Assembly (NCBI GenBank): GCA_045538895.1
Contig: JAZQEH010000019.1
Coordinates: forward strand, 1-37,920
Source of the DNA: UMGS902 sp045538895
GTDB lineage: Bacteria > Bacillota > Clostridia > Oscillospirales > CAG-272
Length of the DNA: 37,920 bases
Direction of reading: 5' to 3'
The notes beneath the pieces were generated by a model. The model was not told the DNA's origin, did not search any database, and saw only the letters and a program-made list of their open reading frames with translations. The position numbers and the translations under genes are program-made. Below, in pieces: positions 8,246-15,993 of the stretch (the first letter of the stretch is position 1; each line of letters begins with the position of its first letter).

Positions 8246-9184
8246 TCAACAAAATCTGTCGAACCACATACGCAGTTCCACTTTCATGCTGTCGATTATC
8301 CAATGTCCGATTCCGTCAATGAGGCGGAGGTCGGCGTAGCAACCGCCCCTGCGTGCCGCCTTGACGTATTCCATCGAAACTACGGGGTCAACAACGGTGT
8401 CCGCCGTTCCGTGCCAGATTTTTATAGGGCAGGGAGGAATAACCACCTTTTCGCCCTTTTCGTTTGTAAAGCTTCGGTTATTATACGGTTCAAAACCTGC
8501 AATTCTGTCCGCATTCCATTCGCCGCCGTCCATATGGAAATAGCGAATGATTCTGTCATGCGTACTTATTCCGTTTGCACCGGGAGTGGTTTTGTCCCAT
8601 GTGCCGAGGCAGAAATGCCCGTCGGCAGTTTCAAAGCTCTTTACGTTCATTCTTGGGAAGAATACGCCGAGTGCAAGGCAAACGGACGGGAACGTACATG
8701 CAAAGTTGATTGATGTCTGGCCGCCCATTGAGCCGCCGTATAAAACGACCTTTTCGGTGAGATTGTAGTGCTTGATGGCATATTTATATGCACGGTACAT
8801 GGCAAAAATATGTTCGGGGCAGCCGAGCGTCAAGCCGCTTGGGTCGGCACCGTCGATATCAAGTGCCGCATAGCCCGCATCCACACAGGCAAGCACACCC
8901 GCAAGACCGCCGGTTTGATGTTTTTCGGGGTTGACTGTGCTGCCTGCACCGTGGCAAGCGATGATGAGTTGGGTTTTTTCACCGACCTCGCTGTAACTGT
9001 CGGGGAGGCAAAGCATTGCATTGCACTCTGCCCACTCTTCTTTGTCCGTTACGTCTTTGGTGACCTCGGTACACAAATCACGGTGGCGGTTATATTTTAC
9101 TTTGAAATAAATGATATTGCGTTCTTTTCCGTCGGGATAGGGGTTGCCCTTTGAATCCTTGGGAACCATTCTGATAATTTCCAT
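8246..9184 (-). CDS. Alpha/beta hydrolase (prolyl-oligopeptidase/esterase type)
   Basis: 312 aa from the ATG at 9184, chosen because GAGGT lies 5 bp before it; the frame is open to 9226 but without a ribosome site. The alpha/beta hydrolase signatures are an oxyanion segment IIACHGAGS (about 74-82), nucleophile elbow GGSMGG with Ser152, acid candidates D262 or D266 in HGTADTVVD, and catalytic H294 in GIGHW. It has no signal peptide, so it probably acts in the cytoplasm, most likely as an esterase or acyl hydrolase; the substrate is unknown. It lies behind the LacI-like regulator gene on the same strand with a strong hairpin between them, and faces a solute-binding protein system, which would fit deacylation of an imported sugar (inference). 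Confidence 0.8.
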   Translation of the reverse strand: MEIIRMVPKDSKGNPYPDGKERNIIYFKVKYNRHRDLCTEVTKDVTDKEEWAECNAMLCLPDSYSEVGEKTQLIIACHGAGSTVNPEKHQTGGLAGVLACVDAGYAALDIDGADPSGLTLGCPEHIFAMYRAYKYAIKHYNLTEKVVLYGGSMGGQTSINFACTFPSVCLALGVFFPRMNVKSFETADGHFCLGTWDKTTPGANGISTHDRIIRYFHMDGGEWNADRIAGFEPYNNRSFTNEKGEKVVIPPCPIKIWHGTADTVVDPVVSMEYVKAARRGGCYADLRLIDGIGHWIIDSMKVELRMWFDRFC

Positions 9185-9210
9185 ATTTACCTCGATGCTG
9201 TTGAAGTATT

Positions 9211-9235
9211 GTAGGGGAGGAAACACCTCCCCTAC
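9211..9235. repeat. 10-bp perfect hairpin between two minus-strand genes
   Basis: GTAGGGGAGG at 9211-9220 pairs perfectly with 9226-9235 around a 5-nt loop. It lies in the 68-bp gap between the regulator stop (9253) and the hydrolase start (9184). There is no T-run on the minus strand, so it looks more like an interspersed palindrome or RNA-stability hairpin than a classic terminator. Confidence 0.6.
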
Positions 9236-9252
9236 ATATTTGCGTTTAATAT

Positions 9253-10326
9253 CTAAAACAAAAACTGTGACAAGAGGTCAAAAACTTCTTCTTTCGTCTT
9301 GTCGGGGGCAAGCACCAGAATTTTTTTGATGCGGTAGCTTATCGTGTTTTCTGCGATGAAAAGCTTTGCGGCGATTTTGGAATAACTTTCCTTATTAAGT
9401 ACCTCGCGGAGAATACTTATGTCGAGCTTGTCGCAGCCTGCAAGCAGCTTTTCAACAAGCAAAACCTTTTCCACGTCGGGGTCGCTGAAAAAGTTGGTTG
9501 CACCCGTAGGCTCAATAGTAAAATCGCTATGTTCAAGTTTTATGTCAACCTGTTCGCAATTACAGTCAAAAATATCGCAGTGCAAAAGGTAGGAAAGTGC
9601 CGAAATTTCGGGATCGTTTTTCAGCATGCGGTATGCGTTGACCGCAAGGCGTCCCACCTCAAGGCTCTTGACCTTGGCAACGGCAATGTTGTGGATTTCA
9701 AGGTTGGAAAGCGTGGTGTCGCCAAACGTTGCGATATGATAGTCTTTAGGTACCGAATAGCCGAGGTCGGTCAGCCTGCGAAGCAATACAACCGCCGAAA
9801 CGTCGTTTGCGCAAAGCACAGAGTCATATTCATTTATGCGTGCAAGCAGACGGTCGCAGGTTTTTATGAGCGAATCCTTGTAGGTGAAAACGTCGTTTTC
9901 GCTGCCGCCGTTCTGCAGATAATTGTTAAGCTTCTGCATATCGGTGGAGCTTTTCAGGTTGCCCGAGAAAAACGCAGTGCGGCTGCAGCCACAGCCCTGC
10001 AGATATTTCATCAGCTTTTGTGCGGCATCGCCGTAATCCATTGTAATAAAGCTTGCAAAAGGGAACTGCTTTTGATAATTTGCGATAGAAAGCACTATCG
10101 GATGGATACCGTTTTTATATAGGAGGCTCATTGCCTGCGATGCCCAAAGGAGCGAAGAACCGATAAGAACAACGTGGGTATCGCAAAAATCATCGCCGAA
10201 AATAAAATCAGACTCTGTATGAATTTCTAAAGGAATATTTTTTCGCTTTGCCTGCGCAGTAATGCCTTTGATATAGCTTGAACACCAATGTGAATTGATG
10301 AATGCTTCTTCAACAAGGACGTGCAT
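9253..10326 (-). CDS. LacI/GalR-like sensor protein with C-terminal HTH
   Basis: 357 aa from ATG 10326, chosen for the GGGGGG run 6-11 bp before it. Residues about 1-240 read as a periplasmic-binding-protein fold of the LacI/GalR effector type: 'CANDVSAVVLLRRLTDLGY' followed by 'VPKDYHIATFGDT'. The usual N-terminal LacI HTH is missing; the protein starts directly in the sensor fold. Instead the last ~55 residues hold a helix-turn-helix-like segment: 'SYSKIAAKLFIAENTISYRI', as in LuxR/Fis/PucR-type C-terminal HTHs. It is probably a cytoplasmic sugar-responsive regulator. It is divergent from the solute-binding protein at 10518, and an inverted repeat lies between them, which suggests that it controls that gene. 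Confidence 0.75.
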   Translation of the reverse strand: MHVLVEEAFINSHWCSSYIKGITAQAKRKNIPLEIHTESDFIFGDDFCDTHVVLIGSSLLWASQAMSLLYKNGIHPIVLSIANYQKQFPFASFITMDYGDAAQKLMKYLQGCGCSRTAFFSGNLKSSTDMQKLNNYLQNGGSENDVFTYKDSLIKTCDRLLARINEYDSVLCANDVSAVVLLRRLTDLGYSVPKDYHIATFGDTTLSNLEIHNIAVAKVKSLEVGRLAVNAYRMLKNDPEISALSYLLHCDIFDCNCEQVDIKLEHSDFTIEPTGATNFFSDPDVEKVLLVEKLLAGCDKLDISILREVLNKESYSKIAAKLFIAENTISYRIKKILVLAPDKTKEEVFDLLSQFLF

Positions 10327-10401
10327 TGCGATTATCCCCCCTATTTTTATACCTTTTTTTATTAATATTCTATCACAAAAGAGCCAAATGGTCAATCCTT
10401 G

Positions 10402-10434
10402 CAAAAAATTACTTTAAATTATGGTAATTTTTTG
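10402..10434. promoter_or_regulatory. 33-bp inverted repeat, probable operator between divergent genes
   Basis: Perfect 11-bp arms CAAAAAATTAC (10402-10412) and GTAATTTTTTG (10424-10434) with an 11-bp spacer. It lies between the divergent regulator (start 10326) and solute-binding-protein gene (start 10518). One helical turn between arms fits a dimeric regulator. A TATAAT at 10473-10478 is a possible -10 of the rightward gene, but its -35 is not clear. Confidence 0.6.
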
Positions 10435-10517
10435 TATGGATTTACTTAAAAAAGTGTGATATTATAGTAATGTATAATCTATTATAGGCGAAATATGCCT
10501 TGAAAGGAGAAATGATT

Positions 10518-11987
10518 TTGAAAAAGATTATCAGTATTATGCTTGTTCTCGCATGCGTATGCCTCGCTTTTGCTTCCTGCGGAGAAACCGTAGAAACAAC
10601 TGCTGAAGCAACCGGCGAAGTAACAAACCCCGTAGAAGAAGTTGTGCTTAAGGGCGACTTCGGCGGCAAGCAGTTCCGTATCCTCTCCGCAGGTAACGAT
10701 GCTTGCAACGACTTCAACTACGAAGAAGAAAACCCCGACTATACTTACCTTGAAAATGCACAGTATGAGCGTGTGCTTACCATGGAGCAGGACTTCAACG
10801 TTGACATTTATCAGGACGTTAAGGCAGGCTACTCTTCCGCTTCCAGCGGTAAGCCCGGTCCCGGCTTCAATGCAATTAATACACAGATAGCTTCCAATAC
10901 ACCCAACTACGACCTTTGCCTTATCGCAAGCTATGACGTTTCGCAGCTTGCAACCATGGGTTATCTCTACGATATGAACCACATTCCCTCTATTCAGCTT
11001 GATTCCAGCCGTTGGGACGACAATGCAACAGACAGCCTTTCTATCAAGGACGTAGTATTCTTCACCACCGGTGAAATTACCGTTTCCGACAACAATGCCG
11101 CATACTGTATTATGTTCAACAAGAAGCTTGCAGACGATTACGGCATCGAGAACCCCTATGACCTCGTTAAGGGCGGTCAGTGGACTATTGAAAAGTTCAC
11201 CGAAATCGCAAAGAGCGTTTCCGAGGACCTTAACAACGACGGTGTTTATGACGGCAGCGACCTTTATGGTCTTCTCGTTTGGGACGACTCTATCACAGGT
11301 ATTGTAAACGCAGCAGGTCAGCGTTGCTGCACCGTAAACGACAACGGTCAGATCGAGCTTACTCTTTACAACGAAACCACTCTCGATGCACTCAACAAGT
11401 ACGTTGAGATCGCATACGACGAGGTTCATGCTCTCCAGTATCAGCGTCTTAACAACTCCGGCGCCGGTTCTACCTGGTGGCAGAACAATCAGGGACTCTT
11501 CTTCACCGCACTCGTTGGTGAAATGCCCCAGTACCGTGAAATGGAAAATGACTTCGGTATTCTTCCTTATCCCAAGCTTTCTGTAAACCAGGATACATAC
11601 TACACCACCACCTCTCCTTTCAACTCGCAGTTCGTTTGCGTTCCGCTTGTTGTAAATGATATCAAGATGGTTGGTACAATTACCGAGGCTCTTGCTTACC
11701 ACGGCGAAAAGGAAATCACTCCTGCACTTTATGACGTTACCCTTGAAGGTCAGTCTGCACGTGATGCAGAATCTACCGAAATGCTTGACATCATCTTCGA
11801 TAACATCGTTTATGATATCGGCTACTACTATCAGGTAGGTCCTTACAACAAGCAGCTTATCATCAACCTCAGAGAGCGTAACAGCAACTGGGCTTCTATG
11901 TATGAATCCCTCCTTCCTGCGGCAGAGTCATGGATCGAACAGATCAATGAGGCTTACGCAAAGGCAGTTTCTATCTGGAAGCAGTAA
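10518..11987 (+). CDS. Extracellular solute-binding lipoprotein (ABC importer family 1), orphan
   Basis: 489 aa from TTG 10518, chosen because AGGAGA at 10505-10510 is 7 bp before it, while ATG 10512 would lie only about 2 bp behind GGAG. The N-terminus is a lipoprotein signal with lipobox AFASC and Cys21. The body has the features of family 1 solute-binding proteins of carbohydrate ABC importers: an early 'FRILSAGNDAC' strand, long helical C-terminal lobe, and segments such as 'IMFNKKLADDYGIENPYDLVKGGQWTIEKF' type, which I recognise as typical for large Clostridia sugar binders. No permease or ATPase gene is adjacent, so it must use transport genes elsewhere. The gene is closed by a terminator and is probably controlled by the divergent LacI-like regulator. 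Confidence 0.85.
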   Translation: MKKIISIMLVLACVCLAFASCGETVETTAEATGEVTNPVEEVVLKGDFGGKQFRILSAGNDACNDFNYEEENPDYTYLENAQYERVLTMEQDFNVDIYQDVKAGYSSASSGKPGPGFNAINTQIASNTPNYDLCLIASYDVSQLATMGYLYDMNHIPSIQLDSSRWDDNATDSLSIKDVVFFTTGEITVSDNNAAYCIMFNKKLADDYGIENPYDLVKGGQWTIEKFTEIAKSVSEDLNNDGVYDGSDLYGLLVWDDSITGIVNAAGQRCCTVNDNGQIELTLYNETTLDALNKYVEIAYDEVHALQYQRLNNSGAGSTWWQNNQGLFFTALVGEMPQYREMENDFGILPYPKLSVNQDTYYTTTSPFNSQFVCVPLVVNDIKMVGTITEALAYHGEKEITPALYDVTLEGQSARDAESTEMLDIIFDNIVYDIGYYYQVGPYNKQLIINLRERNSNWASMYESLLPAAESWIEQINEAYAKAVSIWKQ

Positions 11988-12046
11988 TTAAAATTTCCGC
12001 TGAGTGCGAGTATCGCATTTGACTCGTCAAACTTAGCCTACAAATG

Positions 12047-12092
12047 AAAAGAGAGAACAAATCGGTTTGAACACCGAAATGCTCTCTCTTTT
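12047..12092 (+). terminator. Terminator of the solute-binding protein gene
   Basis: Outer 10-bp stem AAAAGAGAGA (12047-12056) with 12083-12092, containing an inner 5-bp stem (12062-12066 with 12073-12077), followed by T's. Confidence 0.8.
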
Positions 12093-12161
12093 TTGTCGGT
12101 TATCGGTTGGGGGCTATGAGCTTTGCCGGCAAGAATAGCTTGCACGTAGAGTAAACATAAA

Positions 12162-12195
12162 TTAGCGTGATACTCTTTGCAGAGTATCACGCTAA
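12162..12195 (-). terminator. Terminator hairpin of the minus-strand 12213 gene
   Basis: Perfect 15-bp stem (12162-12176 with 12181-12195) closed by a 4-nt loop, 17 bp beyond the stop codon at 12213 on the minus strand. The T-tract is short and mixed (AATTTATGT). Confidence 0.75.
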
Positions 12196-12212
12196 AGGGG
12201 ATGTTTGTTTGA

Positions 12213-13790
12213 TTATTTTACAAGAGTTGCTGTGTTGGTCTTTGCATCCCATGCGATGTTGTCATTGGAAACACCGAGTGCATTGGCGATTGCACGAACA
12301 GGGAGGTATGTGCGGCTGCTCTCGATAATTGCGGGGGAGTCGAGAGTAACCTTGCTGCCGTTAACGGTCATGTAAGGCTGGTCGATGGTTACAACGATTG
12401 TAGTTGTAGCATTGGAAAGAGTTGCGGTTCTTGTAGCCGCATCCCACTTGATACCGTCATTGGTTACGCCGAATGCATTTGCAAGGAATCTTACAGGGAG
12501 CATTGTGCGGTTGTTGCGGTTGATGGGAGCTGCATCAAGAGTCTGAGCCTTGCCGTTGATGTATGCGGTGGTGGAGTTGATGGTGAGCTTAACCTCGGTC
12601 TTTGCAGGAGCTGCGGAAACGTAGTCTACAACGTCGCCTGCACCGGTTACGGAAATCTCTGCATTCTTGGGCATAACAAGCTTTGCACCTCTTTCAACCT
12701 CGATTGTCCAGTTGGTGCCGAACTTGTTCATAAATACAACGCTGTCGGTAAAGGTGAGGGTGTTGCCGCTCTTAACAACAACGGTGTTGGTATCGTATTC
12801 CTCGAACACGATGATGTTGTCGAAGATAACGTCATTGTCGATGGTGAGAACCTTGTCCTTTGCCATCTTAATAGCACAAGCGGGATTTGTAGCAGGCTCG
12901 GCGTTCTTGTAGTCAACGTTATTGTAGTAGGAAGTAAAGGTGATGGGAGCGCCAACGTTTGCGATGGTGTAGTCAGCACCGATGTATGCCTTGCCGGCAA
13001 CAACTACTGTACCGCCTGCGGGAACAAGGCTCATTACGCCGTTACCCGATGTAGTACCGAAAAGCTTCTTTGCGCTGCTTGCGCTGAGACCGTCGTTACC
13101 GTCGCTGCCCGAACCGTGGCTGATGAAGCCAACGCCTGTAACTGTGGGCTTTTCAACCTTGCCGGTGTTGACAGTAACGTTCTTTGCGATGTTCTTTTCG
13201 CCGTCGCCTGTGATGTTTGCGAAGATACCGCCGTTAATGTTTGCAACGCCGCCCTTTTCAACTACGATGGAGTAGTACTGCGAGCCCTTTGACATGCAGG
13301 TTACGGTGTCGGTGATTGTGAGAGTAGCACCGTCTTTTACGTAGATGGTGCTGGGGTTTGCATCCCACTCGTGGAAGAGAATGATATCGGTGAGGGTGGT
13401 GTCGGTAGCGATGGTGAGGTTCTTGCCCTTAGCCATCTTCATTACACCGGAGGTGGGGTTGGATGCGGGGGTGGGGTTCTGGTAGTCCATTCCGCCGTAT
13501 GCACCGGTGATGATGAAAGTACCGCCACGGTTTGACTTCATTGTGTAGTCATTACCGAAGTAGAGCTTACCGGAAGCAACGATATAACCGCCGTTTTCCT
13601 TGGTGTAGTACATTGCGCCTGTACCCTTGTTGTCGATGGACTTCTTTGCGGTATTTGCAGAAGTACCGTCATTTGAGTCTGCGCCGTTTACGTAGTCAAC
13701 GTATGCAACGGTGTCAGCAGCCGAAGCTGAGATAGCGAGCATTCCGAACACGAAAAGTGCGGACAAAAGCAATGCTAAAAACTTTTTCAT
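12213..13790 (-). CDS. Secreted repeat protein with two C-terminal stalk domains
   Basis: 525 aa; AAGGAGG lies about 8 bp before ATG 13790. Residues 1-24 are a signal peptide ending in SASA. Two homologous repeats follow (about 28-205 and 220-390), each with 'NGADSNDGTSANTAKKS' or 'GSGSDGNDGLSASSAKK' at the start, then 'GTFIITGAYGGMDYQNP', 'MKMAKGKNLTIATDTTLTDI' and so on. They look like parallel beta-helix or beta-prism modules. The last ~130 residues are two stalk (copper-amine-oxidase N-like) domains with 'NNRTMLPVRFLANAFGV' and 'SSRTYLPVRAIANALGV'. It is thus a surface or secreted protein that probably binds the wall. The N-terminal module resembles those in the 1-4131 and 33215-35494 proteins; here it is joined to stalks rather than to a dockerin. 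Confidence 0.85.
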   Translation of the reverse strand: MKKFLALLLSALFVFGMLAISASAADTVAYVDYVNGADSNDGTSANTAKKSIDNKGTGAMYYTKENGGYIVASGKLYFGNDYTMKSNRGGTFIITGAYGGMDYQNPTPASNPTSGVMKMAKGKNLTIATDTTLTDIILFHEWDANPSTIYVKDGATLTITDTVTCMSKGSQYYSIVVEKGGVANINGGIFANITGDGEKNIAKNVTVNTGKVEKPTVTGVGFISHGSGSDGNDGLSASSAKKLFGTTSGNGVMSLVPAGGTVVVAGKAYIGADYTIANVGAPITFTSYYNNVDYKNAEPATNPACAIKMAKDKVLTIDNDVIFDNIIVFEEYDTNTVVVKSGNTLTFTDSVVFMNKFGTNWTIEVERGAKLVMPKNAEISVTGAGDVVDYVSAAPAKTEVKLTINSTTAYINGKAQTLDAAPINRNNRTMLPVRFLANAFGVTNDGIKWDAATRTATLSNATTTIVVTIDQPYMTVNGSKVTLDSPAIIESSRTYLPVRAIANALGVSNDNIAWDAKTNTATLVK

Positions 13791-13832
13791 AATAATCCTC
13801 CTTGATAGGCATTTTTGCCATATTACAGAATA

Positions 13833-13861
13833 ATTTTATCATAGTGATTGTGCAAGGTCAA
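13833..13861 (-). promoter_or_regulatory. Promoter of the minus-strand 13790 gene
   Basis: Read on the minus strand: TTGACC (13861-13856), 17-bp spacer, TAAAAT (13838-13833), 43 bp before the ATG at 13790. Confidence 0.75.
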
Positions 13862-13947
13862 CCATAAAAACGATATACTTTTTACTACAAAATATAATAA
13901 AATAAACATTTTCGGTTTCACATATTCAAAATGGTTGCAACAGAGTT

Positions 13948-14085
13948 TCATATTTTTTCTGTGTCGGCAAGCAGTCTTTTCAGCAGCTCCTTTCTTTCTT
14001 CCTTATTTAATGGGGCAAGCATGTTGTCTAAAAATGTTTTTGCAATTTTGAGGTCCTCGTCCTCGGTGAAAAGATCGTTTTTCAT
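13948..14085 (-). CDS. Small 45-aa acidic/basic helical protein
   Basis: 45 aa from ATG 14085 to TGA 13948-13950: begins MKNDLFTEDEDLKIAKTFL and ends LLKRLLADTEKI. It is strongly helical and charged, with a 'PLNKEERKELLKRLL' segment; no membrane part. The ribosome site is poor (a GGGA about 6 bp before the ATG). It lies in an otherwise gene-free gap and is divergent from the XRE regulator at 14292. Its function is unknown; a small partner or regulatory protein for the XRE/DUF1836 pair is possible. The regular codon pattern and fit into the gap argue that it is real, but a chance ORF is not excluded. Confidence 0.5.
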   Translation of the reverse strand: MKNDLFTEDEDLKIAKTFLDNMLAPLNKEERKELLKRLLADTEKI

Positions 14086-14170
14086 TGTTTTCCCGTTTCC
14101 TTATAAATAAAACTCTCGAATGCGATGAGGAAAATCATACCCGCAAAACGGGGAGCAGGAATAATTATCC

Positions 14171-14199
14171 TTGACAAATTTGCGAAATTCCATTATAAT
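14171..14199 (+). promoter_or_regulatory. Perfect consensus promoter of the XRE gene
   Basis: TTGACA at 14171-14176, 17-bp spacer, TATAAT at 14194-14199. Transcription would begin near 14206, exactly where the first operator-like palindrome starts. Confidence 0.9.
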
Positions 14200-14205
14200 G
14201 AAAAC

Positions 14206-14221
14206 ACGAAAGTATTTTCGT
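14206..14221. promoter_or_regulatory. Operator-like palindrome 1 (ACGAAA-N4-TTTCGT)
   Basis: Perfect 6-bp half-sites ACGAAA and TTTCGT around GTAT, placed at the predicted transcription start. A near copy follows 56 bp downstream. Confidence 0.65.
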
Positions 14222-14261
14222 CTACATTATACAGGATAGTTTTTTTTGTGTCAAGATAAAG

Positions 14262-14277
14262 ACGAAATATTTTTCGC
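14262..14277. promoter_or_regulatory. Operator-like palindrome 2 (ACGAAA-N4-TTTCGC)
   Basis: Same half-sites as the copy at 14206 with one end mismatch and spacer TATT. It ends 14 bp before the ATG at 14292, so a bound repressor would also cover the leader. Confidence 0.6.
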
Positions 14278-14291
14278 TTTTTGAGGTGAAT

Positions 14292-14657
14292 ATGGAATTT
14301 AAAGAAAAAATACGTATGTTGCGGAGGGAGGCAGGGCTTACCCAGCGTGAAACTGCAGGGAAAATCGGAGTCACCTACCGCACGTACCAGAATTACGAGG
14401 CAGGCGCATCAATGCCGCAAAGTGCAGTGCTGACAAGGCTTGCGAGGCTTTTCGGAGTAAGCATTGATATGCTTACGGGGGCAAGTGAACCCGCAGAGCC
14501 TACCGAAAACGATGAGCTTAACGAGCTGCTTTCGGAGATGAAAGCACTCTTTTCGGGCGGCAAGCTCCGTGACGAGGACAAGCAATATGTTATTGAAGCC
14601 TTGACCGAGGCGTTCTGGCGGTCAAAGGAAAAGGGAAGGAGGGGAAAAAATGGCTGA
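14292..14657 (+). CDS. XRE-family HTH transcriptional regulator
   Basis: 121 aa from ATG 14292, with TGAGGTG 4 bp upstream; the in-frame GTG at 14286 lies within the ribosome site. Residues about 5-60 are a classic HTH_3 domain: 'IRMLRREAGLTQRETAGKIG', 'TYRTYQNYEAG', 'LARLFGVSIDMLTG'. The C-terminal half is helical and charged, possibly a dimerisation part. It probably binds the two ACGAAA palindromes around its own promoter, giving autoregulation (inference). The stop overlaps the start of the DUF1836 gene by 8 bp, so the two are co-translated. Confidence 0.88.
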   Translation: MEFKEKIRMLRREAGLTQRETAGKIGVTYRTYQNYEAGASMPQSAVLTRLARLFGVSIDMLTGASEPAEPTENDELNELLSEMKALFSGGKLRDEDKQYVIEALTEAFWRSKEKGRRGKNG

Positions 14658-15216
14658 TTTTGATAAGCTTTACAAAACCGCCGATGAGTTGTCGGATTTT
14701 TCGCTTCCGAGCTATGACTCGCTTCCCGAAATTGAGCTTTATATGGACCAGCTCACGAGTTATCTCAATAAATTGCTTTGCAGAATTTGTAAAAGTGAGG
14801 ACGGCACGCCACTTACCCCCAACCGTGTGAATAATTATGTAAAGGATGGAAGAATCAAGCGTCCTGTGCAGAAAAAGTACGGCAAAGACCAGATTGCGAT
14901 GCTTTATATGCTCTGCTGCACCAAGCAGAATCTGCCGCTTCCCGAAGCATCGGCATTACTTTCGATGCTCGGAAGCGACGGTGTTGAGCCGCTTTATGAG
15001 CATTTTTCGTCGCTGCAGGAGGAGATTGTAAAGAATTGCTCGGGAGAGCTTCGTGAAACGGCGGCCGATGAAAAACTGCTGCGTGAAAAGGCGCTTGAGC
15101 TTGTGCTTCGCAGTACGGCGGAAAGGTTTATTGCCGAGGCGATTATTTCAACTCTCGCTCCGTGCGAAGAACACGCAGATAAAAAGGAAAAACCCAAGAA
15201 AGAAAAGAAAAAATAA
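14650..15216 (+). CDS. DUF1836 domain protein
   Basis: 188 aa, GGAGGGG 7 bp before the ATG. Residues about 15-110 match DUF1836 as I know it: 'LPEIELYMDQLTSYLNKLL', 'LTPNRVNNYVKDGRIKRPVQKKYGKDQIAML', a MerR-like winged HTH followed by a helical part. The last 15 residues are almost all Lys and Glu. DUF1836 proteins are thought to be DNA-binding and are common in Bacillota, but their targets are not well known. The gene overlaps the XRE gene by 8 bp, so both are made together. A large inverted-repeat arm begins about 10 bp after the stop. Confidence 0.85.
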   Translation: MADFDKLYKTADELSDFSLPSYDSLPEIELYMDQLTSYLNKLLCRICKSEDGTPLTPNRVNNYVKDGRIKRPVQKKYGKDQIAMLYMLCCTKQNLPLPEASALLSMLGSDGVEPLYEHFSSLQEEIVKNCSGELRETAADEKLLREKALELVLRSTAERFIAEAIISTLAPCEEHADKKEKPKKEKKK

Positions 15217-15225
15217 AAGGGAAAG

Positions 15226-15377
15226 AAACGAGGGTTTTCTTTCTTAAGAAGAAAGAACCAAAGAAAAACTGTAAAAGTTTAATAAGTGGCCATGGCTACA
15301 GATAATAAATTTTTACCAAAAAGGTTTGGAGGTGTCGGAACCTTTCCTGAAAAGGTTCTGACGATTATCCCCATAAA
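15226..15377 (+). repeat. Left arm of a ~150-bp inverted repeat flanking the phosphoribosyltransferase gene
   Basis: This arm is the reverse complement of 15994-16146, by eye about 85-90% identical, including one identical run of ~30 bp (AAAAAGGTTTGGAGGTGTCG and beyond). It holds internal palindromes, for example TTCTTTCTT/AAGAAAGAA and GAACCTT/AAGGTTC. It has no reading frame. Confidence 0.85.
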
Positions 15378-15400
15378 TAATCAGAAAAGAGGATATGACT

Positions 15401-15952
15401 ATGGAATACAAGATGAATATAGCGGGTGTGGAGAGAGCACTTCCGCTTTGCCCGCTTAACGAAAAACTTCAGATTGGTGCATTTGTAATGTTTGGCGACG
15501 TTGAGCTTACTGTTGCATGTGCAAAGGCACTGCTTGCAAAGGCTCCCGAATACGATGTTCTTATTACCGCGGAGTCAAAGGGAATACCGCTTGCGTATGA
15601 GATGGCAAGACAGCGTGGCGGTGAGCGTTATCTGCTTGCGAGAAAGATGCCGAAGCTTTACATGCGTGACGTTATCAAGTGTGAGGTGCAGTCGATAACC
15701 ACTGCGGCAAAGCAGGTGCTTTATCTTGACGGTTACGATGCCGAGTACATGAGGGGCAAGCGTGTGCTTGTTGTTGATGACGTAATCAGCACGGGCGAGT
15801 CGCTGAATGCGATTGTAAAGCTTGTTGAGCAGGCAGGCGGAAATATCGTAGGAAAGATGGCGGTGCTTGCCGAGGGCGACGCTGCCGACCGTGACGATAT
15901 CATTTTCCTTGAAAAGCTTCCGCTTTTCGATGCTGACGGAAACGCAATATAA
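15401..15952 (+). CDS. Phosphoribosyltransferase family protein (adenine-PRTase-like)
   Basis: 183 aa from ATG 15401; AAGAGGA at 15387-15393 is 7 bp before it and too close to the in-frame ATG at 15395. The PRPP-binding signature of type I phosphoribosyltransferases is clear: 'VLVVDDVISTGES' near residue 122-134. Other conserved parts are 'DVLITAESKGIPLAYEMA' (about 51-68) and 'YLLARKMPKLYM' (about 76-87). Enzymes of this type join a purine base with PRPP; overall shape and length fit the adenine PRTase group (apt) or a close xanthine-type relative, so I do not give a symbol. The gene stands alone, boxed by two inverted-repeat arms. Confidence 0.85.
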   Translation: MEYKMNIAGVERALPLCPLNEKLQIGAFVMFGDVELTVACAKALLAKAPEYDVLITAESKGIPLAYEMARQRGGERYLLARKMPKLYMRDVIKCEVQSITTAAKQVLYLDGYDAEYMRGKRVLVVDDVISTGESLNAIVKLVEQAGGNIVGKMAVLAEGDAADRDDIIFLEKLPLFDADGNAI

Positions 15953-15956
15953 AAAT

Positions 15957-15988
15957 AGCAGGAGGGTGTCTGTTGATACCCTCCTGCT
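15957..15988 (+). terminator. Hairpin after the phosphoribosyltransferase gene
   Basis: 11-bp perfect stem (15957-15967 with 15978-15988) and 10-nt loop directly after the stop codon. The T-run behind it is weak (TGATGTTTA). Confidence 0.65.
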
Positions 15989-15993
15989 TGATG

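Noticed and set aside
8225..8713. Plus-strand open frame opposite the hydrolase gene
   Set aside because: The minus-strand alpha/beta hydrolase has the complete Ser-Asp-His set; the plus frame has no ribosome site or domain.
10482..11702. 406-codon minus-strand open frame
   Set aside because: Antisense to the solute-binding lipoprotein gene, which has a lipobox, ribosome site and terminator; the minus product reads as low-quality Val/Cys-rich sequence.
15226..15400. Structured leader of the phosphoribosyltransferase gene as a purine riboswitch
   Set aside because: The same sequence occurs inverted behind the gene, so it is a repeat element; no conserved purine-riboswitch core was seen.
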